Source of the DNA: Amorphochlora amoebiformis | Taxonomy: Eukaryota > Cercozoa > Chlorarachniophyceae | Assembly: GCA_054601695.1 (NCBI GenBank) | Contig: BAAHQB010000042.1 | Span: 186,001 to 250,000 of the forward strand | Reading direction: 5' to 3' | Length of the DNA stretch: 64,000 bases | Shown here: piece by piece, positions 1 to 27,407 of the stretch | How positions within the stretch are numbered: the stretch's first letter is position 1 | Layout: each line of letters starts with the position of its first letter | Program-made: the position numbers and the translations under genes | Notes under the pieces: model-generated | Told to the model about the DNA's origin: nothing | The model's database searches: none | Seen by the model: only the letters and a program-made list of their open reading frames with translations

Positions 1-33
<33 letters not shown>

Positions 34-74
34 TCAAATATACTTAATTATACATATATGTATATATTATACGC

Positions 75-143
<69 letters not shown>

Positions 144-232
144 ATATATAAAGTGTATAAACTGTCTGCATGTCTTCATATATTTTACAATGATTTTCTA
201 GAGTGTGTGCATATATATATACATATACACAC

Positions 233-264
<32 letters not shown>

Positions 265-318
265 GTCATATACACAATATATATATATATATGTATGTAT
301 ATATATATATATATATAC

Positions 319-1393
<1,075 letters not shown>

Positions 1394-2487
1394 CTCTCCA
1401 GTTCCTCGCCCCAACACTCATCTCTCTGCACCAGCGGCCCCTCCCTTATTATGACAACCTCCTATCCATCTCCCCCCCTCTCGTAATCCTAACCCGCCCG
1501 CAAATCCCGAGGAAAAGATCTCGCAATTCAAAAACCTCGGCCAAAACCCTCAGCCATGCCTCCGGTAAGGCCTTCCACGCTTCCTCCCGGCCCCCGACGG
1601 TATTCACCGTAGAGGTGGTACTCTGAGAGTACCCCTCTTCCGTGGAGGGGGTTGATAGGGCGGAGGCGAGGGCGAGTCGGAGAAGGAGAGGGGCCAGCAT
1701 GAATCGATTCGCAGACCCGTGTTGTGAGCTGATGGTCACTCAAACATGTCACCATTAACCGAACTGTAGTGACATGGGGCAATGTCACATATACAAATTA
1801 TTTCGGAACCCACGGAGATTGGCTCCGTGAGTTCCGGATTGATTTGGGACACGTGCCGTGGCTACGCCGGGGCATATCTGGGGCTCCGAGAAGTTCTTGG
1901 ACTCTCTAGAGCCTTCCCGCGGCTTTGCAGCCGGGGGTGGTTGGTTCCCGCGAATTTTAAAAGATAGTAATTAAAAAAGAATCGTCTGAAGGGATGACCG
2001 CTCTCGTCGAATTGGTGGTACGATGGGGGCGAGGGGTTCGTGACATTGACAGCGGGCGTGTAGATATTTACCTGGGAGTTTGTTGAGCTGTGAGAGCATG
2101 TATAATGGTAGTGTACATATTCATGGAGATTTATGGAGTTTTAGAACCTGTGAGAGCATGCATTGTGTCTTTGTAAATATTTACACAGAGGTACTTTGAC
2201 ATTTTCTGCGCCGAATGTATGTACATTCAGATATACCGCATTGCGTCTCATAAGAGCATATAAATTGGCTGTACACACACGTACATCGAAGTGTCCGCGC
2301 GTGTAGACATGTACATGGGATGTTAGGTTCCGCCATGAAAGCATGCTTCCCGCCAAAATGAGGTTCCCCGCCGTGAGAGCATGTATACTGTCCGTGTAAT
2401 CACCCACATCCTTCTCTCCAAGCCTAGAGAGCACACACGCCAACCAATAAGCTCCTTGTCTCGCTTCACGCTCAAATTCTCCCGCAG
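1394..2487. promoter_or_regulatory. Divergent intergenic island between genes A and B
   Basis: About 1.1 kb of non-TA, GC-richer DNA resembling the islands at the starts of BCAS2, eIF6 and the dipeptidyl peptidase. Short open frames occur on both strands (for example 1375-1626 + and 1739-1449 -), but none has convincing splice partners or a recognisable product. The right half contains the TGAGAGCATG minisatellite. By analogy with the other divergent pairs it probably holds both promoters. No TATA box can be singled out in such AT-rich surroundings. Confidence 0.35.
2085..2400. repeat. Degenerate minisatellite with TGAGAGCATG core
   Basis: The core (G)TGAGAGCATG recurs imperfectly near 2092, 2151, 2250, 2336 and 2373, each time followed at similar spacing by TGTAnATnTTTAC/ATGGGA-like sequence. 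Units are roughly 60-80 bp and diverged. The same core and flank occur in inverse orientation at about 53515-53745, inside peptidase intron 2, so this is a dispersed family and not only a local tandem repeat. Confidence 0.6.
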
Positions 2488-12718
<10,231 letters not shown>

Positions 12719-12769
<51 letters not shown>

Positions 12770-12803
12770 GTGTGTGTACATTAACAAAGGATATAGTCTA
12801 AAC

Positions 12804-12848
<45 letters not shown>

Positions 12849-13274
12849 CATATACTCTTGTATAAATGTATCCTCGTCTCACAGATTAATTTTACGTATA
12901 CTTTCTCGAATATAACATCCTATATATCCTCTCCCGCATTTTTCGTAAAATTTCTTTCATTTTCCCCCAATGCTAATCTCTAATGCTAATCGCTAATACT
13001 AACCTCTAATGCTAATCTCTAATGTTAATACCTAATTCTAATTTCTAATGCGAATCCCAAAGGTAGCTATGTTATGATAGGTAGCTATTTTATGCTAGGT
13101 AGCTATGCTATGATATGTAGCTATCGTTATATAGGTAACAATATTCCCAACATCCCGTATAATAATGAAAGATATCTCGAATATCCTAAATCTCTAATCT
13201 CTATTCTCGAAATCTCTAAATCACTATTTCTCGAAATCTCTAATCTCTATTTCTCGAAATCTCTAATCTTGAAT
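12719..13274. other. Intergenic region between genes B and C
   Basis: TA runs at 12728-12765 and 12809-12845, then low-complexity non-TA DNA: about eight TCTAATGCTAA-type units (12967-13050), four GGTAGCTATG units (13061-13120) and ATCTCTAATCTCTATTTCTCGAA units (13165-13270). The likely start codon of gene C follows at 13275. No gene is seen here. Confidence 0.6.
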
Positions 13275-13657
13275 ATGTCCGCTCACATGCGTATTTATCT
13301 ATACAGGTCCCAATTTCGACCCTACAATGCGACCCTACGCTCTCAGAAAGGTATTCGGAAAAATGCCGATATATATATATATTTTTTTTTGAGATGTCAG
13401 GAGAGCTGCTGAGAGAGTACCTTTCGATATGAAGAGAGATACGGAAGGTGTAGAGAAAGATTGAGATACATTATCTAAAATGTTAAGAGAGCTACTAATA
13501 CGACATGTAGAGACATATTAAGGTTAACTATGAGGTTTAAGAGAAAGATTGAGATAATAACGAAGATGTCAGGAGAGTTAGTAGGATCAATTTAGGGGAA
13601 ATACTAAGATAAATTATTACGATATATTCGGATACTAAGATGTGTGTTGTTAACATG

Positions 13658-13717
<60 letters not shown>

Positions 13718-13805
13718 GCTTGCGTAATATCTATATATATATACACATAGCACACAACACACACACGCACATATACACACACACACATACACATATAAAT
13801 ATATG

Positions 13806-13867
<62 letters not shown>

Positions 13868-14121
13868 CATACATATATATGTATATATATGACTAATATA
13901 AATATATGTATATATATATATATACATACATACATATATATGTATATATATATGTATATATATATAGAAATACGTATATGTGTATTTAGGGGAAGCATAC
14001 GCTAGCGTTCGTACTCAAGAATACATGGAATACGTACGATATATATATATACATACATACATATATACATATATATATGTATGTATGTATGTATTGTGTG
14101 TACATATATATATATATATAT

Positions 14122-14152
<31 letters not shown>

Positions 14153-14303
14153 GTAAATATATATATATATATGTTCGCACTCAGGAATACATGGAATACT
14201 TAAATAAACATATATATATATATGTGTGTGTGTGTGTATCATGTCTACATTTATATATATATATATATGTTCGTACTCAAGAATACATGGAATACGTACG
14301 ATA

Positions 14304-14339
<36 letters not shown>

Positions 14340-14351
14340 GTGTACATATGT

Positions 14352-14386
<35 letters not shown>

Positions 14387-14484
14387 CACACATGTTCGTA
14401 CTCAAGAATACATGGAATACTTAAATAAACATATATATATATATATGTTCGTACTCAAGAATATATGGAATACGTACCATAAAC

Positions 14485-14522
<38 letters not shown>

Positions 14523-14549
14523 TGTATTATGTGTACATATGTACATACG

Positions 14550-14597
<48 letters not shown>

Positions 14598-14654
14598 GTG
14601 TACATATATATATACATATGTTCGTACTCAAGAATACATGGAATACGTACGACA

Positions 14655-14693
<39 letters not shown>

Positions 14694-14915
14694 ATTTACA
14701 TATTGTGTACATATGTATACATATACATATAAATATATATATATATATGTACACATGCGCGTACTCAAGAATACATGGAATACGTACGATAAACATATAT
14801 ATATATACACATATATATATACACATACATACACACATATAAACATATATACACATATTGTATATGTGCGTACTCAATAACATATGGAATACATACGATA
14901 AATATGTGTATATGC

Positions 14916-14951
<36 letters not shown>

Positions 14952-15013
14952 TTATTTAATTGCATTTATATATGTATATATTGTAATTTGTATAGATATA
15001 CATATAAATATAT

Positions 15014-15067
<54 letters not shown>

Positions 15068-15104
15068 ATATATATATATATATATTATGTAATATATGTA
15101 TACA

Positions 15105-15151
<47 letters not shown>

Positions 15152-15358
15152 ATATATATATATATATGTATGTATATATATGTATATATGTATATGTATG
15201 TATATATTCATATATATATATGTGTGTGTGTGTGTATGAATATATATACATATTTGTATCATATATACACATCTAAATAATAGGAAAATATATAGGTAAC
15301 TGTAGATTATATATATATGTACATATGTATATGTGTGTATATATACCTATGAAAAATA

Positions 15359-15400
<42 letters not shown>

Positions 15401-15541
15401 TTCAGTATAATTAAAATACATATACATACATTGTATAATATATATGTTATAATTATATATATATATAAATATATATATTAATATACACATAGAGCAAGTG
15501 AAGATTGGATAATTAACGCGCTGGTCTACTTGTCTCTCTTT

Positions 15542-15615
<74 letters not shown>

Positions 15616-15655
15616 TTCAGTATAATTAAAATACATATACATACATTGTATAATA

Positions 15656-15686
<31 letters not shown>

Positions 15687-15749
15687 TAATATACACATAG
15701 AGCAAGTGAAGATTGGATAATTAACGCGCTGGTCTACTTGTCTCTCTTT

Positions 15750-15794
<45 letters not shown>

Positions 15795-16097
15795 TATATG
15801 TATATGTATATATGTATATTATGTGTATGTATGTGTCTATATATATATATATTTGTATGGATATGTGTGAATGTATGTATAAAATATAGATTTGTATAAT
15901 GTGTATGTGTATATATATTATTTTGTAATATATATGTATATATATATATATGATATCAGATATATCAATATATATATTTGTCTATTTGTATAGATATGTG
16001 TGTATATATGTATGGCATACAAATGTATATGTATATATATATATATATATATGCATATATAAATATATATAAATATTACTGTAATAATGCGTACAAA

Positions 16098-16142
<45 letters not shown>

Positions 16143-16871
16143 GTTTACGTGTCCTCTCTAGCCCTACTCCTGACGCTAATCCTAACCCTGACAACCCTAA
16201 CCCTAACCTAACCCTAACCTAACCCTAACAGACAACCCTAACCCTAACCTAACCCTAACAGATACGTCCAAACACAAAATCCGTCCTCTTTAACGACTAA
16301 CCTAAACCCTAATCCTAACCCTAACCCTAACCCTAATCCTAACCCTAATCCTAACCCTAATCCTAACCCTAACCCTAATCCTAACCCTAACCCTAACCCT
16401 CCAGAATACGTCCTAACACACCTTTCGTGTATCATGACAAGATCAAACCTGTGAAGGAATATTTTGATACGGTAGATATACACAGAGAGAGAGATAGAGA
16501 GAAAGAGAGAGAGCGAGGAAGAGAGAGAGAGAGAAAGAGAGAGAGAGAGGAAGAGAGAGGGAGAGGAAGAGAGAGAGAGAGGAAAAGAGAGAGAGAGAGA
16601 AAGAGGGAGAGAGAGAAAGAGAGAGAGATAGTTGGGGGGGAAATGGAGAGTGAAAGAGTAAGGGAGAGAGAGAGGGAGAGAGAGAGGGAGAGAGAGAGAG
16701 AAAGAGGGTGGAGAGAGAGAAAGAGAGAGAGGGAGAGTTAGAGAGAAAGACAAATGGAAGTAGGGAGAGAGAGAGGGAGAGAGAGAGAAAGAGAAAGGGA
16801 GTGAGAAAGAGAGAGAGAAAGAGAGAGATTAGAGAGAGAGAGAGAGACAGGGAGGGGGAGAAAGGAAAGGT

Positions 16872-16906
<35 letters not shown>

Positions 16907-17052
16907 GGTGTAGGAGAGAGTGAAAGAGAGAAAGAGAGAGAGAGAGAGAAAAAGAGAAAGGGAGGGAGGGAGAGAGAGAAAGAGAGAGAGAGAGACAGAT
17001 TAGAGAGAGAGAGAAAGGAGGGAAAGCGAGAGAGAAAAAGAGAGAGAGAGAA

Positions 17053-17083
<31 letters not shown>

Positions 17084-17093
17084 AAGAGAGAGA

Positions 17094-17132
<39 letters not shown>

Positions 17133-17377
17133 AGGGAGGGAGGGAGAGAGAGAAAGACAGAGAGACAGAGACAGAGAGAGAGAGGAAGGAATGGAGGGAG
17201 GGAGAGAGAGAAAGACAGAGAGATAGAGACAGAGAGAGAGAGGAAGGAATGGAGGGAGAGAGAGAAAGAGAGGGAGAGAGAGAGAGAGAGGGCGAGGGAG
17301 AAAGGGGAAGTGAGAGAGTAAGGGGGAGAGAGAGAGAGAGAAATAAAGGGAGAGAGAAAGAAAGGGAGAGAGAAAAA

Positions 17378-17410
<33 letters not shown>

Positions 17411-17552
17411 GAAAGAAAGGGAGGGAGAGAGAGAAAGAGAGAGAGGCGAGGGAGAAAGGGAAAGTGAGAGAGTAAGGGAGAGGAAAAGAGAGAGAGATCT
17501 GTATGTAAATATTTAGAATTTTTATAATACCCGTGCGTATATATTTGGTATC

Positions 17553-17584
<32 letters not shown>

Positions 17585-17618
17585 TTATGTATTATATACA
17601 TGTGTATATATTTGACGC

Positions 17619-17655
<37 letters not shown>

Positions 17656-17918
17656 ATACATGGATATATATTTATGTATATATATATAACATAATATATA
17701 TATGTATATATTACCAGACATTTCGCAAGTCGAAGCGGTATAAAAAATTCCTTAAGAGATTGCCGCCTAAGGAGGTTATACATATATATATACAATATAT
17801 ATAATATATATATATATATAATATATATATACATATATATACATATATATATATATATAAATGCATGTATGTAGATAGAAAATAATACCAATAGATACAT
17901 GCATACATGCATATATTT

Positions 17919-17962
<44 letters not shown>

Positions 17963-18119
17963 ATACATGTATATCTACATATGTATATATATATACATAT
18001 ATATATATATACATTTCTGTTCTCAGGTGTGAGAAACTATTACTCGCGAATATATACGTATATCTTTATATATATATATATATATATATACATGTAGATA
18101 TGTACATATATATATATAC

Positions 18120-18157
<38 letters not shown>

Positions 18158-18221
18158 CTGTTCCAGGTGCGAGAAAATGTTACTCGCGAACTAATAAACG
18201 CTTACGAGCCCTTACTATCGG

Positions 18222-18311
<90 letters not shown>

Positions 18312-19064
18312 CACAAATATATATATATATGTATGTATATTATATATATATGATATATGTAATATATATAATATATGTGTGTGTAAAAACTCCCAACATT
18401 TTATCGGTAAATGTACATTTATATGTATACATATGAATATATATGTAAATGTACATTTATATGTATACATATGGATATATATGTAAATGTACATTTATAT
18501 GTATACATATGAATAAATATTTGTATGTGTATTTATATGTATACATATGAATAAATATTTATGTGTGCATGCATGTTATATATGTGTATATGCACACATC
18601 TATTTGTATTGATATATATATATATATATGATATATGTAATATATATAATATATGTGTGTGTAAAAACTCCCAACATTTTATCGGTAAATGTACATTTAT
18701 ATGTATACATATGAATATATATGTAAATGTACATTTATATGTATACATATGAATATATATGTAAATGTACATTTATATGTATACATATGAATATATATGT
18801 AAATGTACATTTATATGTATACATATGAATAAATATGTAAATGTACATTTTTATGTATACATATGAATATGTATGTAAATGTACATTTGTGTGTATACAT
18901 ATGAATATATATGTGTATGTACATTTATATGTATACATATGAATAAATATGTGTATGTGCATTTATATGTATACATATGAAAATATATTATATATATGTA
19001 AAATATTGAATAGAACGAAGGATCAGAGGAGAAAAAGGAAGATATTCCTGCCTCAGGAGGGTAA

Positions 19065-19120
<56 letters not shown>

Positions 19121-19294
19121 TACAAATGTATCATATCAGACATAATATATATATATACATATAACTTATGAGATATTCATACATATATATATATATAGAC
19201 AAACACACATACACATACATATATATATATATATTCATTTACATATACATATATATATATATACTGTTAGCACAGCGGTAACGGTAAACAATAA
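13275..19294 (+). CDS. Gene C: unidentified basic protein
   Basis: The first exon, 13275-13350, starts ATG ([19 protein letters not shown]...) and joins in phase with 13990-14033 ([14 protein letters not shown]). A second in-phase chain is 15493-15543 or its identical tandem copy 15701-15751 ([16 protein letters not shown]), 16405-16471 ([20 protein letters not shown]), 17718-17774 ([19 protein letters not shown]), 18167-18220 ([18 protein letters not shown]), 19014-19060 ([15 protein letters not shown]) and 19276-19294 (GGNGKQ-stop). The phase from 14033 (0) to 15493 (2) does not match, so one small exon is missing or these are two genes. The C-terminus is basic, then acidic and Gly-rich. 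I do not recognise the family. Confidence 0.55.
13380..13640. other. Non-TA stretch in gene C intron 1
   Basis: AAGATGTCAGGAGAG-type units recur (13389, 13560) among GAGA-rich sequence, suggesting a degenerate repeat of about 150 bp. No splice-bordered frame convinces. Confidence 0.35.
14160..14900 (+). repeat. Gene C 3'-edge copies of exon 13990-14033
   Basis: At least seven copies of TTCGTACTCAAGAATACATG plus GAATACGTACGATAAAC, near 14172, 14268, 14395, 14448, 14620, 14759 and 14867, separated by TA and CA tracts. All are downstream of the intact exon and keep its GTACGATA donor region in varying states. Confidence 0.75.
15390..15757 (+). repeat. Recent tandem duplication of a whole exon with its flank
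   Basis: A segment of about 150 bp of non-TA sequence (TATTTCAGTATAATTAAAAT through the exon ending TCTCTCTTTAG|GTATATA) occurs at about 15396-15547 and again at about 15613-15755. Non-TA parts look identical; the copies differ in TA length. Both carry a complete 51-nt exon with acceptor and donor. Inclusion of both would keep the frame (17 codons). Confidence 0.8.
16160..16404. repeat. CCCTAA array ending at a splice acceptor
   Basis: Degenerate CCCTAA, CCTAA and TCCTAA units in a gene C intron, ending CTAACCCTCCAG| at exon 16405-16471. An internal stretch near 16258-16298 (ATACGTCCAAACACAAAATC) resembles the start of that exon and may be an older 5'-edge copy. Confidence 0.8.
16480..17500 (+). 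repeat. 1-kb GA-rich purine tract
   Basis: Purine-only GAGA, GAAAGA and GGGAGA mosaic directly downstream of the donor at 16472, with a near-exact ~75-bp duplication at 17140-17255. Intronic. The Arg-Glu and Leu-Ser reading frames across it are composition artefacts. Confidence 0.9.
18380..18975 (+). repeat. 30-bp ATGTACATTTATATGTATAC minisatellite
   Basis: About fifteen ~30-bp units (ATGTACATTTATATGTATAC plus ATATGAATAT). Each of two blocks is introduced by CTCCCAACATTTTATCG|GTAAAT (18390 and 18667), which resembles the 3' end and donor of exon 18167-18220 (CCCTTACTATCG|GTATTA). It is probably an amplified exon-intron junction. Confidence 0.6.
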
Positions 19295-19800
19295 AATCTG
19301 TTTCGCTCCCATTTAAATCCTAAGAATACTTCAACCAACACCCCAATCTGGAATTCTCGACTCTCAACCGAATCATCTGCGACAAGATATTTCGAGAGTG
19401 TGACATGGCGGGATGTCGCTACTAGTCTGAAGAACGTTTTTTACTACCGGGAAGTATCGGGTAGTAACGGACGATGTGATCTCCGAAAATCTCCTGGATC
19501 TCGAATGATCTCGAGCATTTATTTCGGGACGCGTTCTCTTGTGCTGTTATATTGCTCTCTGACAATATGTAATATATGATATATATGTATATATGTACGT
19601 ACAATATATTCATACGCATTGTATATAAACATATATATGTAAAATTTATGTAATCATTATATACATGTATATAGATATATATATATATATACAAGTAATA
19701 TACATATATATATATTTAGAATATATATATATATATATATGCATATATATAGACTATAATGGAGGATAGAAAGCGAACTGCTATGGGACCTCATGAACAG

Positions 19801-19853
<53 letters not shown>

Positions 19854-19883
19854 TATATATATTATATATAGAGGGAGAGATAC

Positions 19884-19920
<37 letters not shown>

Positions 19921-19999
19921 TTATATATATATATATATATATATGCATATATATAGACCGGAATGGGGGATAGAAAGCGAACGGCTATGCATGAACAGC

Positions 20000-20040
<41 letters not shown>

Positions 20041-20090
20041 CATATATATATAGACAGATAGATAGGTATATAATACAAATATATGTAGAC

Positions 20091-20131
<41 letters not shown>

Positions 20132-20274
20132 TATGTATATATAGACCGGAATGGGGGATAGAAAGCAAACGGCTATGCATGAACAGCATATATATATATA
20201 TATACATCGGTGTATAATACACATATATGTAGACATATATATAAACATATATATATATATGCATATATATGTAG
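19295..20274. other. Gene C end / gene D start region
   Basis: 19295-19570 is non-TA, moderately GC-rich DNA like the other gene-start islands. The best start candidate is ATG 19505 (MISSIYFGTRSLV..., donor at 19569), but its phase does not fit the next exon, so the gene D start is unresolved. From about 19750, 5'-edge copies of exon 20275-20344 appear (about 19752, 19957 and 20142), each followed by TA. Confidence 0.45.
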
Positions 20275-22386
<2,112 letters not shown>

Positions 22387-22812
22387 CCTCTAAAACCTGG
22401 GTACAATTGCAATCAAGTTGTAATGGCAGTTAATGAGTCGCGATCACCACTGACTGAAAGAAAAAAAAACTGTGAATATTCGATTTTTATCTAGTTTACT
22501 GTTCCGAGGCTATTATCTTGACCTTGGATATATAGTTTCTGGTAATATTGTGGAAACTAGGCCGTGATACGATATCAATACTAGTTCTCTCATGATTTAA
22601 GTTACCTCTTGTTATACCTACCTCTCTAGCATTTAGAATCTGCATACTACATTTGTATATATCCATATATATATATATATATATAGCGCTAATTACTCGA
22701 CTTCGCTTTTATCGCCAATGATACTTGATATGAATATTATATGAGTTCAATAGCAAGCACATGATACTTGATATGAATATTATATGAGTTCAATAGCAAG
22801 CTACAGCGAGCG
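22387..22812. other. Convergent intergenic region with 3'-end duplication
   Basis: Mostly non-TA. A 43-bp direct repeat containing GATACTTGATATGAATATTA lies at about 22719-22760 and 22762-22803. GCGCTAATTACTCGACTTCG, the last bases of BCAS2 in reverse, is present at 22687 as well as in the real terminal exon. No gene is seen here. Confidence 0.6.
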
Positions 22813-22860
22813 CTAATTACTCGACTTCGCCGCAAGGCGCCTCAGCTTTTTCACCTGCCG

Positions 22861-22901
<41 letters not shown>

Positions 22902-22931
22902 ATATATGTATGTATATGTATACAAATCTAT

Positions 22932-22969
<38 letters not shown>

Positions 22970-23001
22970 GTATAAATAGATTTATATGTGTGTCTCTAAA
23001 A

Positions 23002-23051
<50 letters not shown>

Positions 23052-23084
23052 ACCTGTTTTTCCAATTCAAGACATACATGTTAC

Positions 23085-23123
<39 letters not shown>

Positions 23124-23194
23124 GTATTACTATACATACATATATATATATATATATATTGACCTGTTTTTCCAATTCAAAACATACATGTTAC

Positions 23195-23231
<37 letters not shown>

Positions 23232-23311
23232 GTATTTCTATACATACATATATATATATATATATAGACCTGTTTTTCCAATTCAAGACATACATGTTAC
23301 ATTTACATATA

Positions 23312-23352
<41 letters not shown>

Positions 23353-23398
23353 ACCTGTTTTTCCAATTGAAGACATACATGTTACATTTACATATATG

Positions 23399-23430
<32 letters not shown>

Positions 23431-23475
23431 GACCTGTTTTTCCAATTGAAGACATACATGTTACATTTACATATA

Positions 23476-23514
<39 letters not shown>

Positions 23515-23548
23515 CTGTTTTTCCAATTGAAGACATACATGTTACATT

Positions 23549-23601
<53 letters not shown>

Positions 23602-23644
23602 CTGTTTTCCAATTGAAGACATACATGTTACATTTACATATATC

Positions 23645-23679
<35 letters not shown>

Positions 23680-23831
23680 ATATATAGACCTGTTTTTCCA
23701 ATTGAAGACATACATGTTACATTTACATATATGTATTCTATATATATTTATATATATATATATATATATATATAGACCTGTTTTTCCAATTGAAGACATA
23801 CATGTTAAATTTACATATATATATATATATG

Positions 23832-23884
<53 letters not shown>

Positions 23885-24035
23885 CTGTTTTTCCAATTGA
23901 AGACATACATGTTACATTTACATATATGTATTTCTATATATATTTATATATACATATATATATACATACAGACCTGTTTTTCCAATTGAAGACATACATG
24001 TTAAATTTACACATATATATATATATATATATATG

Positions 24036-24082
<47 letters not shown>

Positions 24083-24609
24083 CTGTTTTTCCAATTGAAG
24101 ACATACAACCTGTAATTCGTTATTCCTGTACGCATATTCAAACCACTTCTTCTCTCCCTATATATATATATAAATATATATATATATTTATATATATATA
24201 TATACATCAATACATGTATATATATATATATATAATATATGTGTATATACATATATATATATATATATATGTTATATCAATGTTATATAGGTTAGTACTG
24301 TTCTAGTCAAAATCTTGTATAAAAATATAAAACATACATATAAATGTATATATATATATATATTATGTATATATATATATGTATGTATATGTAATCTGTA
24401 CACAAAAAAATGTAATAAATTTTATGTATATTTACATGTATTGTACGTTTGTAGGTATATAATGTAATAAATTATATGTATAATATACATGTATTGTACG
24501 TTTGTAGGTATATAAGTTCTTATACGCACACACGCACACACACATATAGATAAATATATATATTACATTTGTAAAGATATATACATACATACATATATCT
24601 ACGTATATT

Positions 24610-24640
<31 letters not shown>

Positions 24641-24644
24641 TGAT

Positions 24645-24721
<77 letters not shown>

Positions 24722-24845
24722 TAAGAACCGAAATATGACACTTTTATAACACACACTATATGTATATTTATATATTTAAATATACATATATATATATACA
24801 TATATATACATATAGTATGTATATAATATATATATATACATATAT

Positions 24846-24895
<50 letters not shown>

Positions 24896-24968
24896 ACCTG
24901 CTGGATCTGAGGTGCGACGGCCAGCTGAAAAAATATTGTTTACTTATCATACATATTACATTTATATA

Positions 24969-25001
<33 letters not shown>

Positions 25002-25053
25002 TATATATATGTAATGTATTAACATAATTACTCATACGTATATTACATTTATA

Positions 25054-25113
<60 letters not shown>

Positions 25114-25683
25114 TATGTAAATATACATATAAAATATGTATTTATGTACTATATATATATGTGTGTATGTGATATAATATGCATATGTATATGTGTGTGT
25201 GTACACATATAATATACAAACACATACACATACACACATATGCATACATACATACATACATACATACAAATATATACACATACATATATAAGTATTACAA
25301 TATACATCACAAATGACATTAAGGATAAGAGGCAGATATTCAGAATGAGCCAGAAGAGATATTGACACGTGGAATTGACACGTGGACTAGACATTGACAC
25401 GTGGACGAGATATTGACACATGGACGAGATATTGACACGTGGTCTATCCCTCTCACGTGTCGTTATCTCATCCACGTGTCAGCATCTCGTCCACGTGTCA
25501 ATATCTCGTCCACGTGTCAACATCTCGTCCACGTGTCTCACATCTCGTCCACGTGTCAGTATCTCGTCCACGTGTCAGTATCTCGTCCACGTGTCAGTAT
25601 CTCATCCACGTGTCAACATCTCGTCCACGTGTCAATATCTAGTCCACGTGTCATTATCCCATCGTGTCAACATCTCGTTGATT

Positions 25684-25749
<66 letters not shown>

Positions 25750-25854
25750 GTGAGGCCTTACGCTTTCTGTTCATCTCCCGTATCTCGTGCTTCTGCTCCT
25801 TCAGATACTTTGATAATCTACACACATATATATATATATATATGATATATAGAT

Positions 25855-25902
<48 letters not shown>

Positions 25903-26023
25903 CATAGATACACATATATATATATATATGTATGTATGCAGAAAATAAGATATTATATATATGTACATATATATATATATTGCATATATGTATATAAATG
26001 TGTTTATAGTATTATATTTGTAT

Positions 26024-26091
<68 letters not shown>

Positions 26092-26135
26092 TATTGGAAG
26101 TATGCGCACCACCCCTATACCTTTACATACACCTA

Positions 26136-26175
<40 letters not shown>

Positions 26176-26880
26176 ACATATAATACATACATATATATAT
26201 ATATAAAGAAAGAAAGAGAGATGAGAGGAAAGGGAGGAGAGATGAAGCGAGAGGGGAGAGGAGAGAGATGAAAGGAGAGAGATGCACCGAGCGAGAGAAT
26301 AGTGTGGGGACGAGAGGAGAGAGAGGGCGAAAGTGGGAGAGGAGAGAGAGGGAGAGAGTGGGAGATAAGAGTGTGTGTACGTGAGATTTACATGTCACGC
26401 TCTCTCCCTCTCCCACTCTCTCCCTCTCTCACTCCCTCTCCCACTCCCTCTCCCTCTCTCCTTCTCCCTCTCTCACTCCCTCTCCCACTCCCTCTCCCTC
26501 TCTCCTTCTCCCTCTCTCCTCTCCCCCTCTCCCTCTCTCCTCTCCCCCTCTCCCTCTCTCAACTCCATTATTCCTCTCTCTCCTCTCTCATTATTCATCT
26601 CTCTCTCCTCCCTCCCTCCCTCTCCTCTTCCACTCTCTCACTCTGCTCTCCCTCTCTCCCATATTCTATTATCTTACCTCTCGCACTCTCTCCCCCTCTC
26701 TCCCTCTCGCACTCTCTCCCTGTTCTCTCCCTCCCTCTCTCCTTCTCCCACTCTCTCCCCCCCTCTCTCCTCTCCTGCACTCTCTCCCTCTCTCTGCTGC
26801 ACTCTCTCCCTCATTCTCCTCCCCTGTATCTTCTCCTCTCGCACTCTCTCTCTCTCTATAAAAGAATATAATATATATAC

Positions 26881-26919
<39 letters not shown>

Positions 26920-27173
26920 TATATCTACATCTATATATATATATATTATATATATATATATATATATGTATGTATATATACATATATATATATATAATAT
27001 ATTTACATAATATGCATATGGCATCTAGGTTTTACATACATTTCTTGATGTTCTCCTAGAATATCTGCATATGCCCTCCACGAGTTGCTCCCATAGCGCT
27101 TCATGAGCTCCAGATTTATCACCCTGGGGAGGTTAAAAGGTACCACCCATGAATATGTTGTGTGAATGATTTT

Positions 27174-27230
<57 letters not shown>

Positions 27231-27353
27231 TATATATACATATCTCCATGTGCATATATATATATATAATATCCACACGTCAAATTTTTTAAAATTTATC
27301 GCACATGGCGTACATGATGCACATTACATACCAACGATCTGAATTTTCAACCA

Positions 27354-27407
<54 letters not shown>

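Noticed and set aside
16244-16753. 169-codon Leu/Ser-rich and Leu-Gly-rich frame on the minus strand
   Set aside because: Joins telomere-type and GA-tract translations; inside gene C.
25401-25907. Frames with [15 protein letters not shown] repeats
   Set aside because: 19-bp minisatellite in a BCAS2 intron; open in all plus frames.
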